DNA from: Maribacter cobaltidurans
Lineage (GTDB): Bacteria > Bacteroidota > Bacteroidia > Flavobacteriales > Flavobacteriaceae
Length of the DNA stretch: 64,000 nt
Direction: 5' to 3'
NCBI RefSeq assembly: GCF_002269385.1
Contig: NZ_CP022957.1
Coordinates: forward strand, 1,669,001 to 1,733,000
A program made the translations under genes and the position numbers. Each line of letters opens with the position of its first letter. Within the stretch, counting starts at the first letter, position 1. Below the pieces are notes generated by a model, which did no database searches, was not told where the DNA came from, and saw nothing but the letters and a program-made list of their open reading frames with translations. This document shows positions 15,990 through 24,686 of the stretch, in pieces.

Positions 15990-16571
15990 ATGAAAGGAAG
16001 ACCAAACATTCATCACGAGAAAGAGGTTGTTCTAAAAGCTCAAGAACTATTTTGGAAAAAGGGGTACAACGCTACTTCGTTAGCAGACCTAAGCAAAGCA
16101 ACAGGAGCTGGTGCAGGAAGTTTGTACAACTCATTTAAAGGTGGGAAAAAAGAACTTTTCAAAAAATCACTTCAACAACGAAGAGAAGATTTTAACAACT
16201 TCAAAATACAATTAGAAAAAAGTGATAGTCCCATTGAACTAATAAAGGATTTTTTCCTTTCTGTAGCTGTTGCTTCTAAAAACACTCATTTAAAAGGTTG
16301 TATAATTTCTAATACAGTTGTTGAAATGACTTTTGTAGATAACGAATTAGAACAATCAGCAATCGAAATATTGAAAGACACAGAAGAACTTTATACCTCT
16401 ATCATTCTTACAGAACAAAAAAGAGGGAACATAAAATCAAAATTGCCTGCCGATGATTTAGGAAAATTTTTAATTACCCTTTGGTGTGGAATTAATTCAC
16501 TTAGAAGGATTTACCCTAATGAAAAAATACTTAAACAGCAAATAGAAATGCAACTGCAAATATTAAGCTAA
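15990..16571 (+). CDS. TetR-family transcriptional regulator
   Basis: A 193-residue regulator. The N-terminal HTH (KAQELFWKKGYNATSLADLSKATGAGAGSLYNSFKGGKKELF, cut here as residues about 12-53) is typical of TetR, and the rest is an all-helical ligand-binding domain containing a Cys (KGCIISNTVVEM) common in the YxaF/LmrA-like group. It lies 42 bp before an SDR gene in the same direction, probably its target. The palindrome at 15923-15951 is a candidate operator for autoregulation. Confidence 0.88.
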   Translation: MKGRPNIHHEKEVVLKAQELFWKKGYNATSLADLSKATGAGAGSLYNSFKGGKKELFKKSLQQRREDFNNFKIQLEKSDSPIELIKDFFLSVAVASKNTHLKGCIISNTVVEMTFVDNELEQSAIEILKDTEELYTSIILTEQKRGNIKSKLPADDLGKFLITLWCGINSLRRIYPNEKILKQQIEMQLQILS

Positions 16572-16613
16572 TTTTTTTGACTATTTATTGAACAATCATT
16601 ACAAAAATGAACG

Positions 16614-17405
16614 ATGGATTTAAAACTAAACGAGAAAAGAGCATTTATAAGTGGCTCAACACAAGGAATTGGCTTTGCTATTGCACAGCAATTATTAAAA
16701 GAGGGGGTGTCTGTTACAATTAACGGACGACAAGCTGAAAAGACCAATCAAGCCAAAGAGAGGTTACAGAAAGAATTTCCAACCTCCAATATTTCAGCAT
16801 TATCGGCAGACTTTTCAAAAAAAGAAGAAGTTGAGAAATTGCTAAACCAACTTTCGAACATAGATATTTTGGTTAACAATCTTGGCATTTTCGGGATAGA
16901 AAAATTTGAAAATATTACAGACGAAGATTGGTATAGATATTTTGAAATAAATGTAATGAGTAGTGTTCGTTTATCAAGACAACTATTACCCGAAATGCTG
17001 AATAAAAAATGGGGACGAATTATTTTTATTAGTAGTGAATCGGGAGTAAATGTTCCCGAAAATATGATACATTACGGAATGACAAAATCAGCAATGTCAG
17101 CTATTGCAAATGGACTTTCTAAACTGACTAAAGGAACGGAAGTTACCATAAATACAGTTCTAGGTGGACCGACTTATTCAGACGGAGTTGCGACAGTTGT
17201 TGAGCAAATTGCACAAATGCAAAAACTTGACGTTGAGCAAATGAAAAATGCAATTATAGAGCAGTCTAATCCACATATTTTATTACAGCGATTTATTAAT
17301 CCAAATGAAATTGCAAATTTAGTCACTTACCTAGCAAGTCCCCTTTCTATTGCTACAAATGGAGCAACTTTAAGAGCAGATTCGGGAGTACTAAAGACGA
17401 TTTAA
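16614..17405 (+). CDS. Short-chain dehydrogenase/reductase
   Basis: A 263-residue SDR with GSTQGIG (14-20), NNLG (88-91) instead of the usual NNAG, Ser140/141 in FISSESG, and the catalytic YGMTK (Tyr154, Lys158). The C-terminal segment (NPNEIANLVTYLASPLSIATNGATLRADSG) matches FabG-like reductases. It is downstream of the TetR gene and likely controlled by it. It is not closely similar by eye to the SDR at 12924, so the two are probably independent arrivals. Confidence 0.88.
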   Translation: MDLKLNEKRAFISGSTQGIGFAIAQQLLKEGVSVTINGRQAEKTNQAKERLQKEFPTSNISALSADFSKKEEVEKLLNQLSNIDILVNNLGIFGIEKFENITDEDWYRYFEINVMSSVRLSRQLLPEMLNKKWGRIIFISSESGVNVPENMIHYGMTKSAMSAIANGLSKLTKGTEVTINTVLGGPTYSDGVATVVEQIAQMQKLDVEQMKNAIIEQSNPHILLQRFINPNEIANLVTYLASPLSIATNGATLRADSGVLKTI

Positions 17406-17443
17406 AAACGAAACAACTCAATGCAAAATATATTACTTAGATT

Positions 17444-17689
17444 ATGATAGGGATATTTATAACAAATATTCAAAACGAAGTTCAACTGAACAAAATCGTG
17501 AACTCAATCAAAACAGATAGTCCTGAACTAAAAGTTAGTTACGACCTGAACGAAACCGAAAAACAATATCCTTGCGGACATACGGTGTTAAGGGTAGAGG
17601 GCAAAAAAATCAATGCTGATAAAATTTTGACAGCAGTTAATAGTTATGACCATAATTGTGAAATTTTGGAAGACAAAATTTGCATATAA
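17444..17689 (+). CDS. Small hypothetical protein (possible HMA-like fold)
   Basis: An 81-residue protein not recognised as a named family. The pattern of alternating strands and helices, with KQYPCGHTVLRVEGKKINADKILTAVNSY in the middle, resembles the ferredoxin-like fold of heavy-metal-associated domains, but there is no CxxC motif, only Cys-Gly-His and two C-terminal Cys. It lies between the SDR and methyltransferase genes with short gaps, so it is probably in the same transcript. Confidence 0.6.
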   Translation: MIGIFITNIQNEVQLNKIVNSIKTDSPELKVSYDLNETEKQYPCGHTVLRVEGKKINADKILTAVNSYDHNCEILEDKICI

Positions 17690-17700
17690 TAAAAGTATCA

Positions 17701-18348
17701 ATGACTGAATTTTGGGAGCAAGCATTCAAGGAAAATCAAGAAATGTGGGGGTCAGAACCTGCCAAGTCAACCGTTATAACGAAAGACTTTTTTGCTAAAC
17801 ATAATATAAAAAATGTCCTTATTCCAGGGATTGGTTACGGAAGAAATGCACAAATTTTCCGAAAAAATGGAATGTCTGTAACGGGAATTGAAATCTCACA
17901 AACCGCTATTAACATAGCACACGAACATTTTGGTAATGATTTATTAATCCACCACGGTTCAGTAACCGAAATGCCGTTTGATGATAAATTGTATGACGGA
18001 ATATTTTGTTACGGACTAATTTACTTGCTAAATAAAGACGAAAGAAAGAAACTAATTCAAGACTGTTTTAATCAGTTGACCGAAACGGGATTTATGGTGT
18101 TTACGGTAATTACGAAAGACGCTCAAACTTATGGACAAGGAAAACTTGTAAGTAAGGATCGATTTGAAATGTTTGGTGGTGTTAAAATTTTCTTCTACGA
18201 TAAAGAATCTATAAAAGAAGAGTTTGGAGCTTTTGGTTTATTTGAAACTACGGAAGTAAATGAAAACTACCCTTTTCATTTAATAAAATGTACAAAGAAC
18301 TTATCATTAGAACAAAAAAACACTACCGCTAAAGCCGTGTATTATTAA
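17701..18348 (+). CDS. Class I SAM-dependent methyltransferase
   Basis: A 215-residue soluble methyltransferase. The ATG at 17701 is preferred over upstream non-ATG codons. Motif I is VLIPGIGYGRNA (39-50), the acidic residue binding the SAM ribose is in GIEIS, and the post-motifs HGSVTEMPFDDKLYDGIFCYGLIYLL and GFMVFTVIT follow. The PGIGYGRN form resembles thiopurine methyltransferase and tellurite-resistance (TehB-like) groups. The substrate is unknown. It follows the 81-residue protein by 11 bp. Confidence 0.82.
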   Translation: MTEFWEQAFKENQEMWGSEPAKSTVITKDFFAKHNIKNVLIPGIGYGRNAQIFRKNGMSVTGIEISQTAINIAHEHFGNDLLIHHGSVTEMPFDDKLYDGIFCYGLIYLLNKDERKKLIQDCFNQLTETGFMVFTVITKDAQTYGQGKLVSKDRFEMFGGVKIFFYDKESIKEEFGAFGLFETTEVNENYPFHLIKCTKNLSLEQKNTTAKAVYY

Positions 18349-18380
18349 TTGCTTTTTTTAGTCTTAAACAAATAGCGCAA

Positions 18381-18411
18381 CTAATCTTATACAAACACCT
18401 TGTGTGTAAGT
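18381..18411 (+). repeat. attC-like hairpin after the methyltransferase gene
   Basis: CTTA-T-ACA (from 18386) pairs with TGTGTAAG (18403-18410) through an imperfect stem with extrahelical bases. GCGCAAC (18375-18381) lies just before it. The fold resembles the other attC-like sites, but no matching core was found at the far end of the unit. Confidence 0.3.
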
Positions 18412-18446
18412 GAAACAAAACTCAAACTGAAATTAAAAATAGAGAC

Positions 18447-18874
18447 ATGAAAACAAAAATGAATTTTAAGAGCCCATTTCCAATGATTTTAATGGCACTA
18501 TTTTTTTGGACTTCAACATCTGAATTGATTGCTCAAGAAAAAAGGCCGAACTGAAAGACTTTAAGGTTATTGTGGAGAAAACTGACAATGGAATAAAAAT
18601 GAAAAGCGAAAAAGGTAGTGCTTGTTTAGACTTATCATTTAGCTTGAATAACGACCGACCACAAGCAGTAGATGAATACGGAATGACTGAATTAAAAAAC
18701 GTTTCGGAAAATAAAGACGAAAAACTTGCGGACTTTTTATTTACGATAACTAAAACGGAAAACGGAATTGAACTCAAAGGAATTGAGGGAACAGCGTGGA
18801 CTGAATTAAATTTTTCTCTTGCCGAGAACAAAAAGCAAGCAATTGACCAATTTGGAATGACAAGTTTGAACTAA
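18447..18874 (+). pseudogene. Frameshifted two-repeat secreted protein
   Basis: The ATG at 18447 opens a signal peptide (MILMALFFWTSTSELIAQ). The frame then runs into TGA at 18552-18554. Adding one A to the six-A run at 18538-18543 restores a continuous 142-residue protein reading AQEKKAELKDFKVIVEKTDNG onward to 18874. The mature part is an internal duplication: EKTDNGIKMKSEKG-to-DEYGM and TKTENGIELKGIEG-to-DQFGM, each about 45 residues. I do not recognise a named family. The break may be a real loss, slippage or a sequencing error. Confidence 0.6.
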
Positions 18875-18968
18875 AAACACCTACAAACAACAAAGAACTG
18901 AGGTAAAAAACAAGTTGCTTAAATTCAATTTAGACATAGAATTCTCATTACTCAATTCTTTATAATCT

Positions 18969-20042
18969 TTAAAAAAGACTCAATTGTCCAGTCTTATATC
19001 GCCCATGCAATTCCGTATTCAAGGCTGGGAATTTTTTATCCTTAAAATAGTTGCGTCTTGCTAGCCTTACCATGTCATGGATTTGGGTGGCTATTTTGCC
19101 CTCTCCCTTGCTTCGGATTCCAAAGCGGCTATCGTTTAGGGTTCCGCCGTGACATTCCTTGATCTGGTTTAACACCTTATACGCCCTATCTGGCATCGTC
19201 TTGTGAATCCAATCGGTAAAAATACCCCCAATGGCACCATTCAATCTAACTATGGTAAAAGCGAAGGACAATGCTCCATTTTCCGATACAGTCTTGGCCA
19301 AATCCAAAATTTCATGGCTATTGATTCCTGGAATGATGGGTGCCAGCATTGCGTTTACGGGAATGCCGTTTTCAGACAGCACTTTTATCGTCTTCAGCCT
19401 TTTGGGGATAGAGGCGGTTCTCGGTTCCAAAATCCGACGGGTCTCCTCTTTCAAGGAGGTCACCGAAACATTCACCCCTATCAAACCGTAGTTGTTCAAC
19501 TCTTTTAAAAGGTGCAAATCCCTTAAAATCAATCCATTTTTTGTAATGATACCAACGGGGTGTCTATATTTTAAAAATACTTCTAGACACTCCCTCGTAA
19601 TTTTATATTTATGCTCTGCGGGTTGATAGCAATCCGTGTTTCCAGAAAGTACAATGGTGCACGCTTTCCAAGCCTTGCTTTTTAGCTTTGCCTCCAACAA
19701 CTTTGGAGCATCACGCTTTACCAAAATTTTACGCTCAAAATCCAATCCTGCGCTATATCCCCAATATTCATGCGTATTCCTTGCATAACAATACACACAT
19801 CCATGTTCGCAACCTTGATACGTATTCATGGAATACATCATCCCAACATCCGGACTCTTAACCTCGTTAACAATGGTCTTGGGAAAAATGGGAATGTACT
19901 GGGTTCTGTTGTTATCTGCCGATTCACCTTCGAGACGACAAAACTCCAGGAAGTCGTCCCTGGTCTCGTAAATATGCTGAAGAAATTTATTGGGCGTATT
20001 TTCTTGTGCGCCCCTTCCTTTAATGGTATAATCAGAATTCAT
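18969..20042 (-). CDS. PA0069-family radical SAM protein (SplB-like)
   Basis: A 357-residue radical SAM enzyme. The [4Fe-4S] site is CEHGCVYC (Cys78, Cys82, Cys85) in the family context YQGCEHGCVYCYARNTHEYWG. The region TDCYQPAEHKYKITRECLE and the late IPGINSHEIL are also typical of the PA0069/SplB-like group, whose exact reaction is unknown; spore photoproduct lyase is the nearest characterised relative. The start codon at 20042 directly abuts a perfect 16-bp inverted repeat, which is unusual. The gene ends about 90 bp from the accessory island. Confidence 0.9.
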   Translation of the reverse strand: MNSDYTIKGRGAQENTPNKFLQHIYETRDDFLEFCRLEGESADNNRTQYIPIFPKTIVNEVKSPDVGMMYSMNTYQGCEHGCVYCYARNTHEYWGYSAGLDFERKILVKRDAPKLLEAKLKSKAWKACTIVLSGNTDCYQPAEHKYKITRECLEVFLKYRHPVGIITKNGLILRDLHLLKELNNYGLIGVNVSVTSLKEETRRILEPRTASIPKRLKTIKVLSENGIPVNAMLAPIIPGINSHEILDLAKTVSENGALSFAFTIVRLNGAIGGIFTDWIHKTMPDRAYKVLNQIKECHGGTLNDSRFGIRSKGEGKIATQIHDMVRLARRNYFKDKKFPALNTELHGRYKTGQLSLF

Positions 20043-20043
20043 T

Positions 20044-20083
20044 TTATTGGATTTATTCCAAAAATATGGAATAAATCCAATAA
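20044..20083 (-). promoter_or_regulatory. Perfect 16-bp inverted repeat abutting a start codon
   Basis: TTATTGGATTTATTCC (20044-20059) and GGAATAAATCCAATAA (20068-20083) are exact reverse complements around an 8-nt spacer. On the minus strand the hairpin lies 6 nt after the stop of the upstream gene and 1 nt before the ATG at 20042. No T tract follows, so it may be an operator or a translation-blocking hairpin rather than a terminator. Confidence 0.65.
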
Positions 20084-20089
20084 ATAATG

Positions 20090-21640
20090 TTATTTAACAG
20101 CTACTTGCACCAATTGCTTTTTGGAACCTCGTTTCGCATAGAACATAAGCTCATCATTTAGATGGTCTACATAGGGTCTGGAAACCATTAATGGAAGGCG
20201 TGCATCCGTATCATCAATAACCTTTTCGTAGGTCATATGGCCTTTATCGTCCAACTTGATCAAAAATACGTTTCTATTCCTACTCAAGCCCTGTTTGAAC
20301 ATGATACGCTCATCGCTCAATTGCTGCGGATTTTCAGCGGAAGTACTGATAAAGAAATAGGTTTTATCTCCCTTGGTATATGAGCTATAGGAAGCGTAGG
20401 CCCCATCTCCTTGGGTCACCTCGGTCTTATTGATGTTTCTGGCCCAAATAAGGTCTCCATCGTTACTTAATTTTGCGCTTACAATGTCATTGTGATGATA
20501 TCTTGTAATCATGACACGGCCCCCACTGCTGTTCGCTTGTGTACTCGTGCTTGTAAAATATTCCTCGGCATTGAATAGGATTTCCCCTTTTGATGTAATA
20601 TCCATCCCTTTGAATACCAAATTTTTAAGTGTCTTGTCTTCTTCCCTACCAAACTTGTCCATCATGAACTGATCGGAAAAAGGGTTAAATTTTTGCACTT
20701 CAATTTCCAAGGTTTGGGGATTCAGTTTAAAATAGGAAATACCATTGTAGCGGTTATCCTTTCTATCCGCATAAAATCCAAGACACAATAATTCATTACC
20801 CTTGAAAATAGGTTTTAGGGCCTCTGGGAATTTACCCGGAGTATAAAAGGACTGGGTACTTCCTCCCGTATTGGAAACGCGTACCATTTCATACTGAAAC
20901 TTGCGCTCCGTGGCATTGAACCTTTTTTTCTTAAAATAGGCCTTACCCACTAAATAAACGTTGCTCAAATCCTTTGAAAAGGTAATCGTTTCAAAGGCAT
21001 AGTTCTTTTCCTCCACCTCATCGGAAAAATCATGTTCCATAAGTTTTTTGAGACCTGCATCAAAAACATGGATAAAATGTTTGTTGTTCTTTCCTTTCTT
21101 AAAATGTGTGGTAATGGCGAATGCCGATTTTTCGTCGTTAAAAAGTACCGATGTGGTGAAACCGGAAGAAAAATTCCTGTTGTAATAGTTGCGGTCCAAG
21201 GGCTCCGATACCGGGTCTGAAGGAATGGTCAAAATAGTCTCCTTAGAAAATTGATAGTCCGTATAGGGGCTTCTATGAATTTGATATTCATAGGCCATAC
21301 CATCAAAATTATATTCCAGAAACAGTAAATAGACCTGTCCGTTTTTAATGTAGGCATCTACAAAATTCGCGTTTTTCAGTTTATAATTGAATTCGGACAA
21401 GAGTTCCAGATCCTTGTTGTAGTGTTCAATAAAATAGCCTTTAGGCTTTAAAACGATGCCCGTGTAATAGGCCCTTACGATGACAGTTCCCCCCTCGCCA
21501 TCGTCCGCAATGGCCAGTAGGTTGGAATATTTGTACTTATCATTGTATTTTTCACCAATGTTGTAAGCAAGATCATTTTGCTGGGCAAAGGAAATACTGA
21601 TAGTTGCCAAAAATAGCGACAGGAAAAATTTTCTTAACAT
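20090..21640 (-). CDS. Exported protein of unknown function
   Basis: A 516-residue protein with a Sec signal (LRKFFLSLFLATISISFAQ). No family is recognised. The mature sequence is a long series of beta-strand-like blocks with recurring aromatic residues (YFIEHYNKDLELL, FIHVFDAGLKKLMEHDF, ITRYHHNDIVSAKLSNDGDLIW), consistent with a beta-propeller. It is probably periplasmic or outer-membrane associated. It lies 17 bp downstream of the crotonase gene on the same strand and may be co-transcribed. Confidence 0.75.
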   Translation of the reverse strand: MLRKFFLSLFLATISISFAQQNDLAYNIGEKYNDKYKYSNLLAIADDGEGGTVIVRAYYTGIVLKPKGYFIEHYNKDLELLSEFNYKLKNANFVDAYIKNGQVYLLFLEYNFDGMAYEYQIHRSPYTDYQFSKETILTIPSDPVSEPLDRNYYNRNFSSGFTTSVLFNDEKSAFAITTHFKKGKNNKHFIHVFDAGLKKLMEHDFSDEVEEKNYAFETITFSKDLSNVYLVGKAYFKKKRFNATERKFQYEMVRVSNTGGSTQSFYTPGKFPEALKPIFKGNELLCLGFYADRKDNRYNGISYFKLNPQTLEIEVQKFNPFSDQFMMDKFGREEDKTLKNLVFKGMDITSKGEILFNAEEYFTSTSTQANSSGGRVMITRYHHNDIVSAKLSNDGDLIWARNINKTEVTQGDGAYASYSSYTKGDKTYFFISTSAENPQQLSDERIMFKQGLSRNRNVFLIKLDDKGHMTYEKVIDDTDARLPLMVSRPYVDHLNDELMFYAKRGSKKQLVQVAVK

Positions 21641-21657
21641 GTTTGGTTCGGTATTAT

Positions 21658-22440
21658 CTACGAACCCGGGAAATCTGCTTTTCTCTTTTCCATGAATGCG
21701 GTTGTACCTTCGGCAAAATCGTCAGTTCCAAAACATTCACCAAAAGCTTCGATTTCCTGCTCGTAGCCGTTAACAGTATTCATAAAACCCGCATTTACCG
21801 CTTTTATTGCATAGGATATGGCCACAGTGGAGTTGTTGCCTATTTTTTGCGCCAATTTTTTACAGAGGGGCAACAATTCCTCCATAGGAACCACATGGTT
21901 GACCAACCCATAGTTCATGGCTTGATCGGCAGAAATCATTCCTGCCGTCATAATCATTTCCATGGCCCTTCCCTTACCTACTAGTTGCGGAAGGCGCTGT
22001 GTACCACCATAACCGGGAATAACGCCCAAGGAAACCTCTGGCAAGCCCATTTTGGCATTTTCACTGGCAACCCTAAAATGGCAGGCCATGGCCAATTCCA
22101 ATCCTCCTCCCAAGGCAAAACCATTTACGGCCGCTATGACAGGTTTGGATAAGTTTTCCACAAAATCGAATAGTAATTCCTGGCCTTTGGCGGCCAACTT
22201 TTTGCCTTTTTTTACCGAAAAATCAGCAAATTCAGAAATATCGGCCCCGGCCACAAAAGCCTTTTCCCCGCTACCGGTGATGATAATCACTTTAATATCT
22301 GAATCATCCTCCAGTTCACAGATGGCCTCATGTAATTCTTGGATGGTTTCCCTGTTGAGAGCATTTAATTTTTTAGGCCGATTAATAGTAACAGTAGCAA
22401 TGGCATCTTCAATTTCTAAGAGTATTGTTTCGTAAGACAT
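21658..22440 (-). CDS. Enoyl-CoA hydratase/isomerase (crotonase family)
   Basis: A 260-residue cytoplasmic crotonase. The oxyanion and catalytic regions are AGADISEF (64-71), NGFALGGGLELAMAC (106-120, Glu115) and GLPEVSLGVIPGYGGTQRL (Glu135). Both glutamates used by true enoyl-CoA hydratases are present, so hydration of a trans-2-enoyl-CoA (fatty-acid or amino-acid breakdown) is likely. It starts 12 bp after the histidine kinase gene ends, in the same direction. Confidence 0.9.
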   Translation of the reverse strand: MSYETILLEIEDAIATVTINRPKKLNALNRETIQELHEAICELEDDSDIKVIIITGSGEKAFVAGADISEFADFSVKKGKKLAAKGQELLFDFVENLSKPVIAAVNGFALGGGLELAMACHFRVASENAKMGLPEVSLGVIPGYGGTQRLPQLVGKGRAMEMIMTAGMISADQAMNYGLVNHVVPMEELLPLCKKLAQKIGNNSTVAISYAIKAVNAGFMNTVNGYEQEIEAFGECFGTDDFAEGTTAFMEKRKADFPGS

Positions 22441-22452
22441 ATTCGTTTCTAT

Positions 22453-23925
22453 TTATTTAATGGTAGTCATATTTACAACCCTGGGAAATTTAACACAAAA
22501 AACAGTGCCCTTTCCAGGATGTGAAGTGAAATTTATAGTTCCTTTATAGGTCTCCACAATATTCTTTACCATTCCCAGACCTAATCCCATTCCACTGGTT
22601 TTCGTTGTAAATTTAGGCTCGAAGATTTTATCCTCGACTTCTTTTTCAATTCCTTTTCCATTGTCTGCCACAGAAATTTTTACCATTTCCCCATCAATCG
22701 CCACAGAAACCAAAATTCTTGGGGAGGGGTTTTCCTCCGTAATGGCCTGTATGGCATTCTTGACCAAATTCGTAACCACCCTAATCAATTGCGTGCGATC
22801 CAATTTGGCAATGATCTCCTCTTCCTCTGCGATAAAATGAATGTAATCCTCATTAAAGATGTCCAAGGCCAATTTTACGATTTTCACGACATTCAGCGTT
22901 TCGTTCTGCTGTGCAGGCATCTCTGCAAAACTTGAAAATGCGGAAGCGATACTGCTCATGGTATCTATCTGTTGAATAAGGGTTTTGGAATATTCAGCTA
23001 CTTTCTCAGTTATATCGGGATCGTTGGGGTCAAACTTCCGTTGAAAACTTTGAACACTCAATCTCATGGGGGTCAAAGGATTTTTTATTTCATGTGCAAC
23101 CTGCTTGGCCATTTCCCTCCAGGCCTGTTCCCTTTCACTTTTCGCCAGTTTCGCCGCACTCAGGCTCAGCTCGTCTATCATGGCATTGTAGGAAGAAATC
23201 AATTTTTCAATTTCTTCGCCGGGTTTCTCCAAAAAGATTTTTTCGTTTCTCCGGGTCAGGTCGGTACGTTCCATCATATCGCTTATCGTTTCCAAGGAGC
23301 GTGTGATGTATTTGGAAATAAAGTAAGCTAGGCCAATAGCCAACAGGAGCATTAAGAAATATACCCCTCCCAATCTTGCCAAAAACTCGTAAAGTTCCTT
23401 ATCGTTAAAGGAATTGTCCTCAAAATAAGGCAGGTTTAGAATTCCAATTGGCTTAAACTGACGATCTGAAATATAGGTATACGAAGCTTGGTACTGATCG
23501 CCTGCCGCAGAATTCTTTTCCACATATCTTTTGTCTACACTGTTATCCAGCTGATTAAGGACTTCTGGGTCCAAACAAAGTGAAATGGGATCATTCTCCA
23601 ATTTTGGCCTGGAGCTTTTTATCAATTGACCGTCCAAGGTATAGATATTGAAATTCATGTTTTGCACCACGGCAATCTCATAAATTTCGTCCTTAAAGAT
23701 AAGTCCCAGATTTTCTGTAGTGACCGGGTAGGTAGTCTTCTGTATGGTCAAATCTATGCTTTGCCTAATCTGCTCCTCCTTACGTTCCATTCTATTTTGG
23801 TGGTAATCCCTATTGATTTCCCTAAACTGATAGATGGTAATTCCAAGAATAAGCACAGAAGCTATGAGTACCAATAAGATCATTGATACGAAAATGCGCG
23901 ACCGCAAAGAAAATCTTCTTAACAA
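22453..23925 (-). CDS. HAMP-domain sensor histidine kinase (NtrY-like)
   Basis: A 490-residue membrane kinase. One transmembrane helix (about 8-30), a periplasmic sensor region (about 31-180), a second helix (about 185-205) and a HAMP linker precede the kinase core with H-box AHEIKNPLTPMRLSV, N-box NLVKNAIQAI, DNGKGI and SGMGLGLGMVKN. The layout resembles NtrY-type kinases. The first codon at 23925 is TTG, giving an Arg-rich stretch before the first helix; an ATG at 23883 would remove it and is less convincing. No response regulator is adjacent. Confidence 0.88.
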   Translation of the reverse strand: MLRRFSLRSRIFVSMILLVLIASVLILGITIYQFREINRDYHQNRMERKEEQIRQSIDLTIQKTTYPVTTENLGLIFKDEIYEIAVVQNMNFNIYTLDGQLIKSSRPKLENDPISLCLDPEVLNQLDNSVDKRYVEKNSAAGDQYQASYTYISDRQFKPIGILNLPYFEDNSFNDKELYEFLARLGGVYFLMLLLAIGLAYFISKYITRSLETISDMMERTDLTRRNEKIFLEKPGEEIEKLISSYNAMIDELSLSAAKLAKSEREQAWREMAKQVAHEIKNPLTPMRLSVQSFQRKFDPNDPDITEKVAEYSKTLIQQIDTMSSIASAFSSFAEMPAQQNETLNVVKIVKLALDIFNEDYIHFIAEEEEIIAKLDRTQLIRVVTNLVKNAIQAITEENPSPRILVSVAIDGEMVKISVADNGKGIEKEVEDKIFEPKFTTKTSGMGLGLGMVKNIVETYKGTINFTSHPGKGTVFCVKFPRVVNMTTIK

Positions 23926-24063
23926 AAGCTCGGTGTTTCGTTCAAAGTTAGCAAATATCGCACCAAAGAAGATTTTAGAAGGATATCAAATGTAAAAGTC
24001 AAGTTCAAATTCTAACTTAAGTCCAAAAGAACTATAGTTATTTGTGTCCTGTAGGGCATACCC

Positions 24064-24615
24064 CTAGGCTTCGGGGTTTTTATTCCGGATGTTTTTGTAG
24101 AGTTTAATACCTAGCATCAACAGTAAACCAAGAACGACAATACCTACCACCCCCAAAATCCAATTGAAAGTACTTTTCAATATTACTAAGAAAACTACCG
24201 AGAATAATATTAGGGTAGCCCCTTCGTTCCAAATACGCATATAATTAGAGGTATAGCTTATCTCATCTCTTTGAAATTTCTTAAAGATTAGATGGTTTTT
24301 AATATGGTAGGCTATAAGCAACACTACAAAACCTAATTTAACATGCATCCAGGGTTGTTGAAGCCAATACGGGGCTAAAATCAAGAGCCAAACTGCAAAT
24401 AAGGTAGCTAGTATAGCAGAAGGCCAAGTAATGATGTACCATAGCCTTTTTTCCATCAATTTAAATTGTTTGCTTAGGATTTCCTTTTCCGGAGAAGGTT
24501 TATCCTGGGCCTCAATATGATAGATGAATAATCTTGGAATATAAAAAAGCCCTGCAAACCATGTTATTACAAATATGAGATGCAGGGCCTTTATATAATT
24601 ATAATAATCTGTCAT
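24064..24615 (-). CDS. hemJ: HemJ-type protoporphyrinogen IX oxidase (CopD-like membrane protein)
   Basis: A 183-residue inner-membrane protein with about five helices. The N-terminus ALHLIFVITWFAGLFYIPRLF and the following IYH are the HemJ signature. Functionally important residues known in HemJ have counterparts in His12 and Lys93 (HVKLGF). HemJ converts protoporphyrinogen IX to protoporphyrin IX using a bound heme. The heme cluster lies 18 kb away on the other strand and HemH at 37960, so this fills the oxidase step. Confidence 0.82.
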   Translation of the reverse strand: MTDYYNYIKALHLIFVITWFAGLFYIPRLFIYHIEAQDKPSPEKEILSKQFKLMEKRLWYIITWPSAILATLFAVWLLILAPYWLQQPWMHVKLGFVVLLIAYHIKNHLIFKKFQRDEISYTSNYMRIWNEGATLILFSVVFLVILKSTFNWILGVVGIVVLGLLLMLGIKLYKNIRNKNPEA

Positions 24616-24686
24616 GCAGCTACACTTCTAGGATTTAAAAGTCAAAGTTAGCAATTACATGTTATTGGAATTCAATGACCAACAAC

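Noticed and set aside
9455..18874. Prophage or ICE origin of the accessory island
   Set aside because: No integrase, capsid, tail, relaxase or conjugation gene is present, and the junctions look like cassette sites instead.
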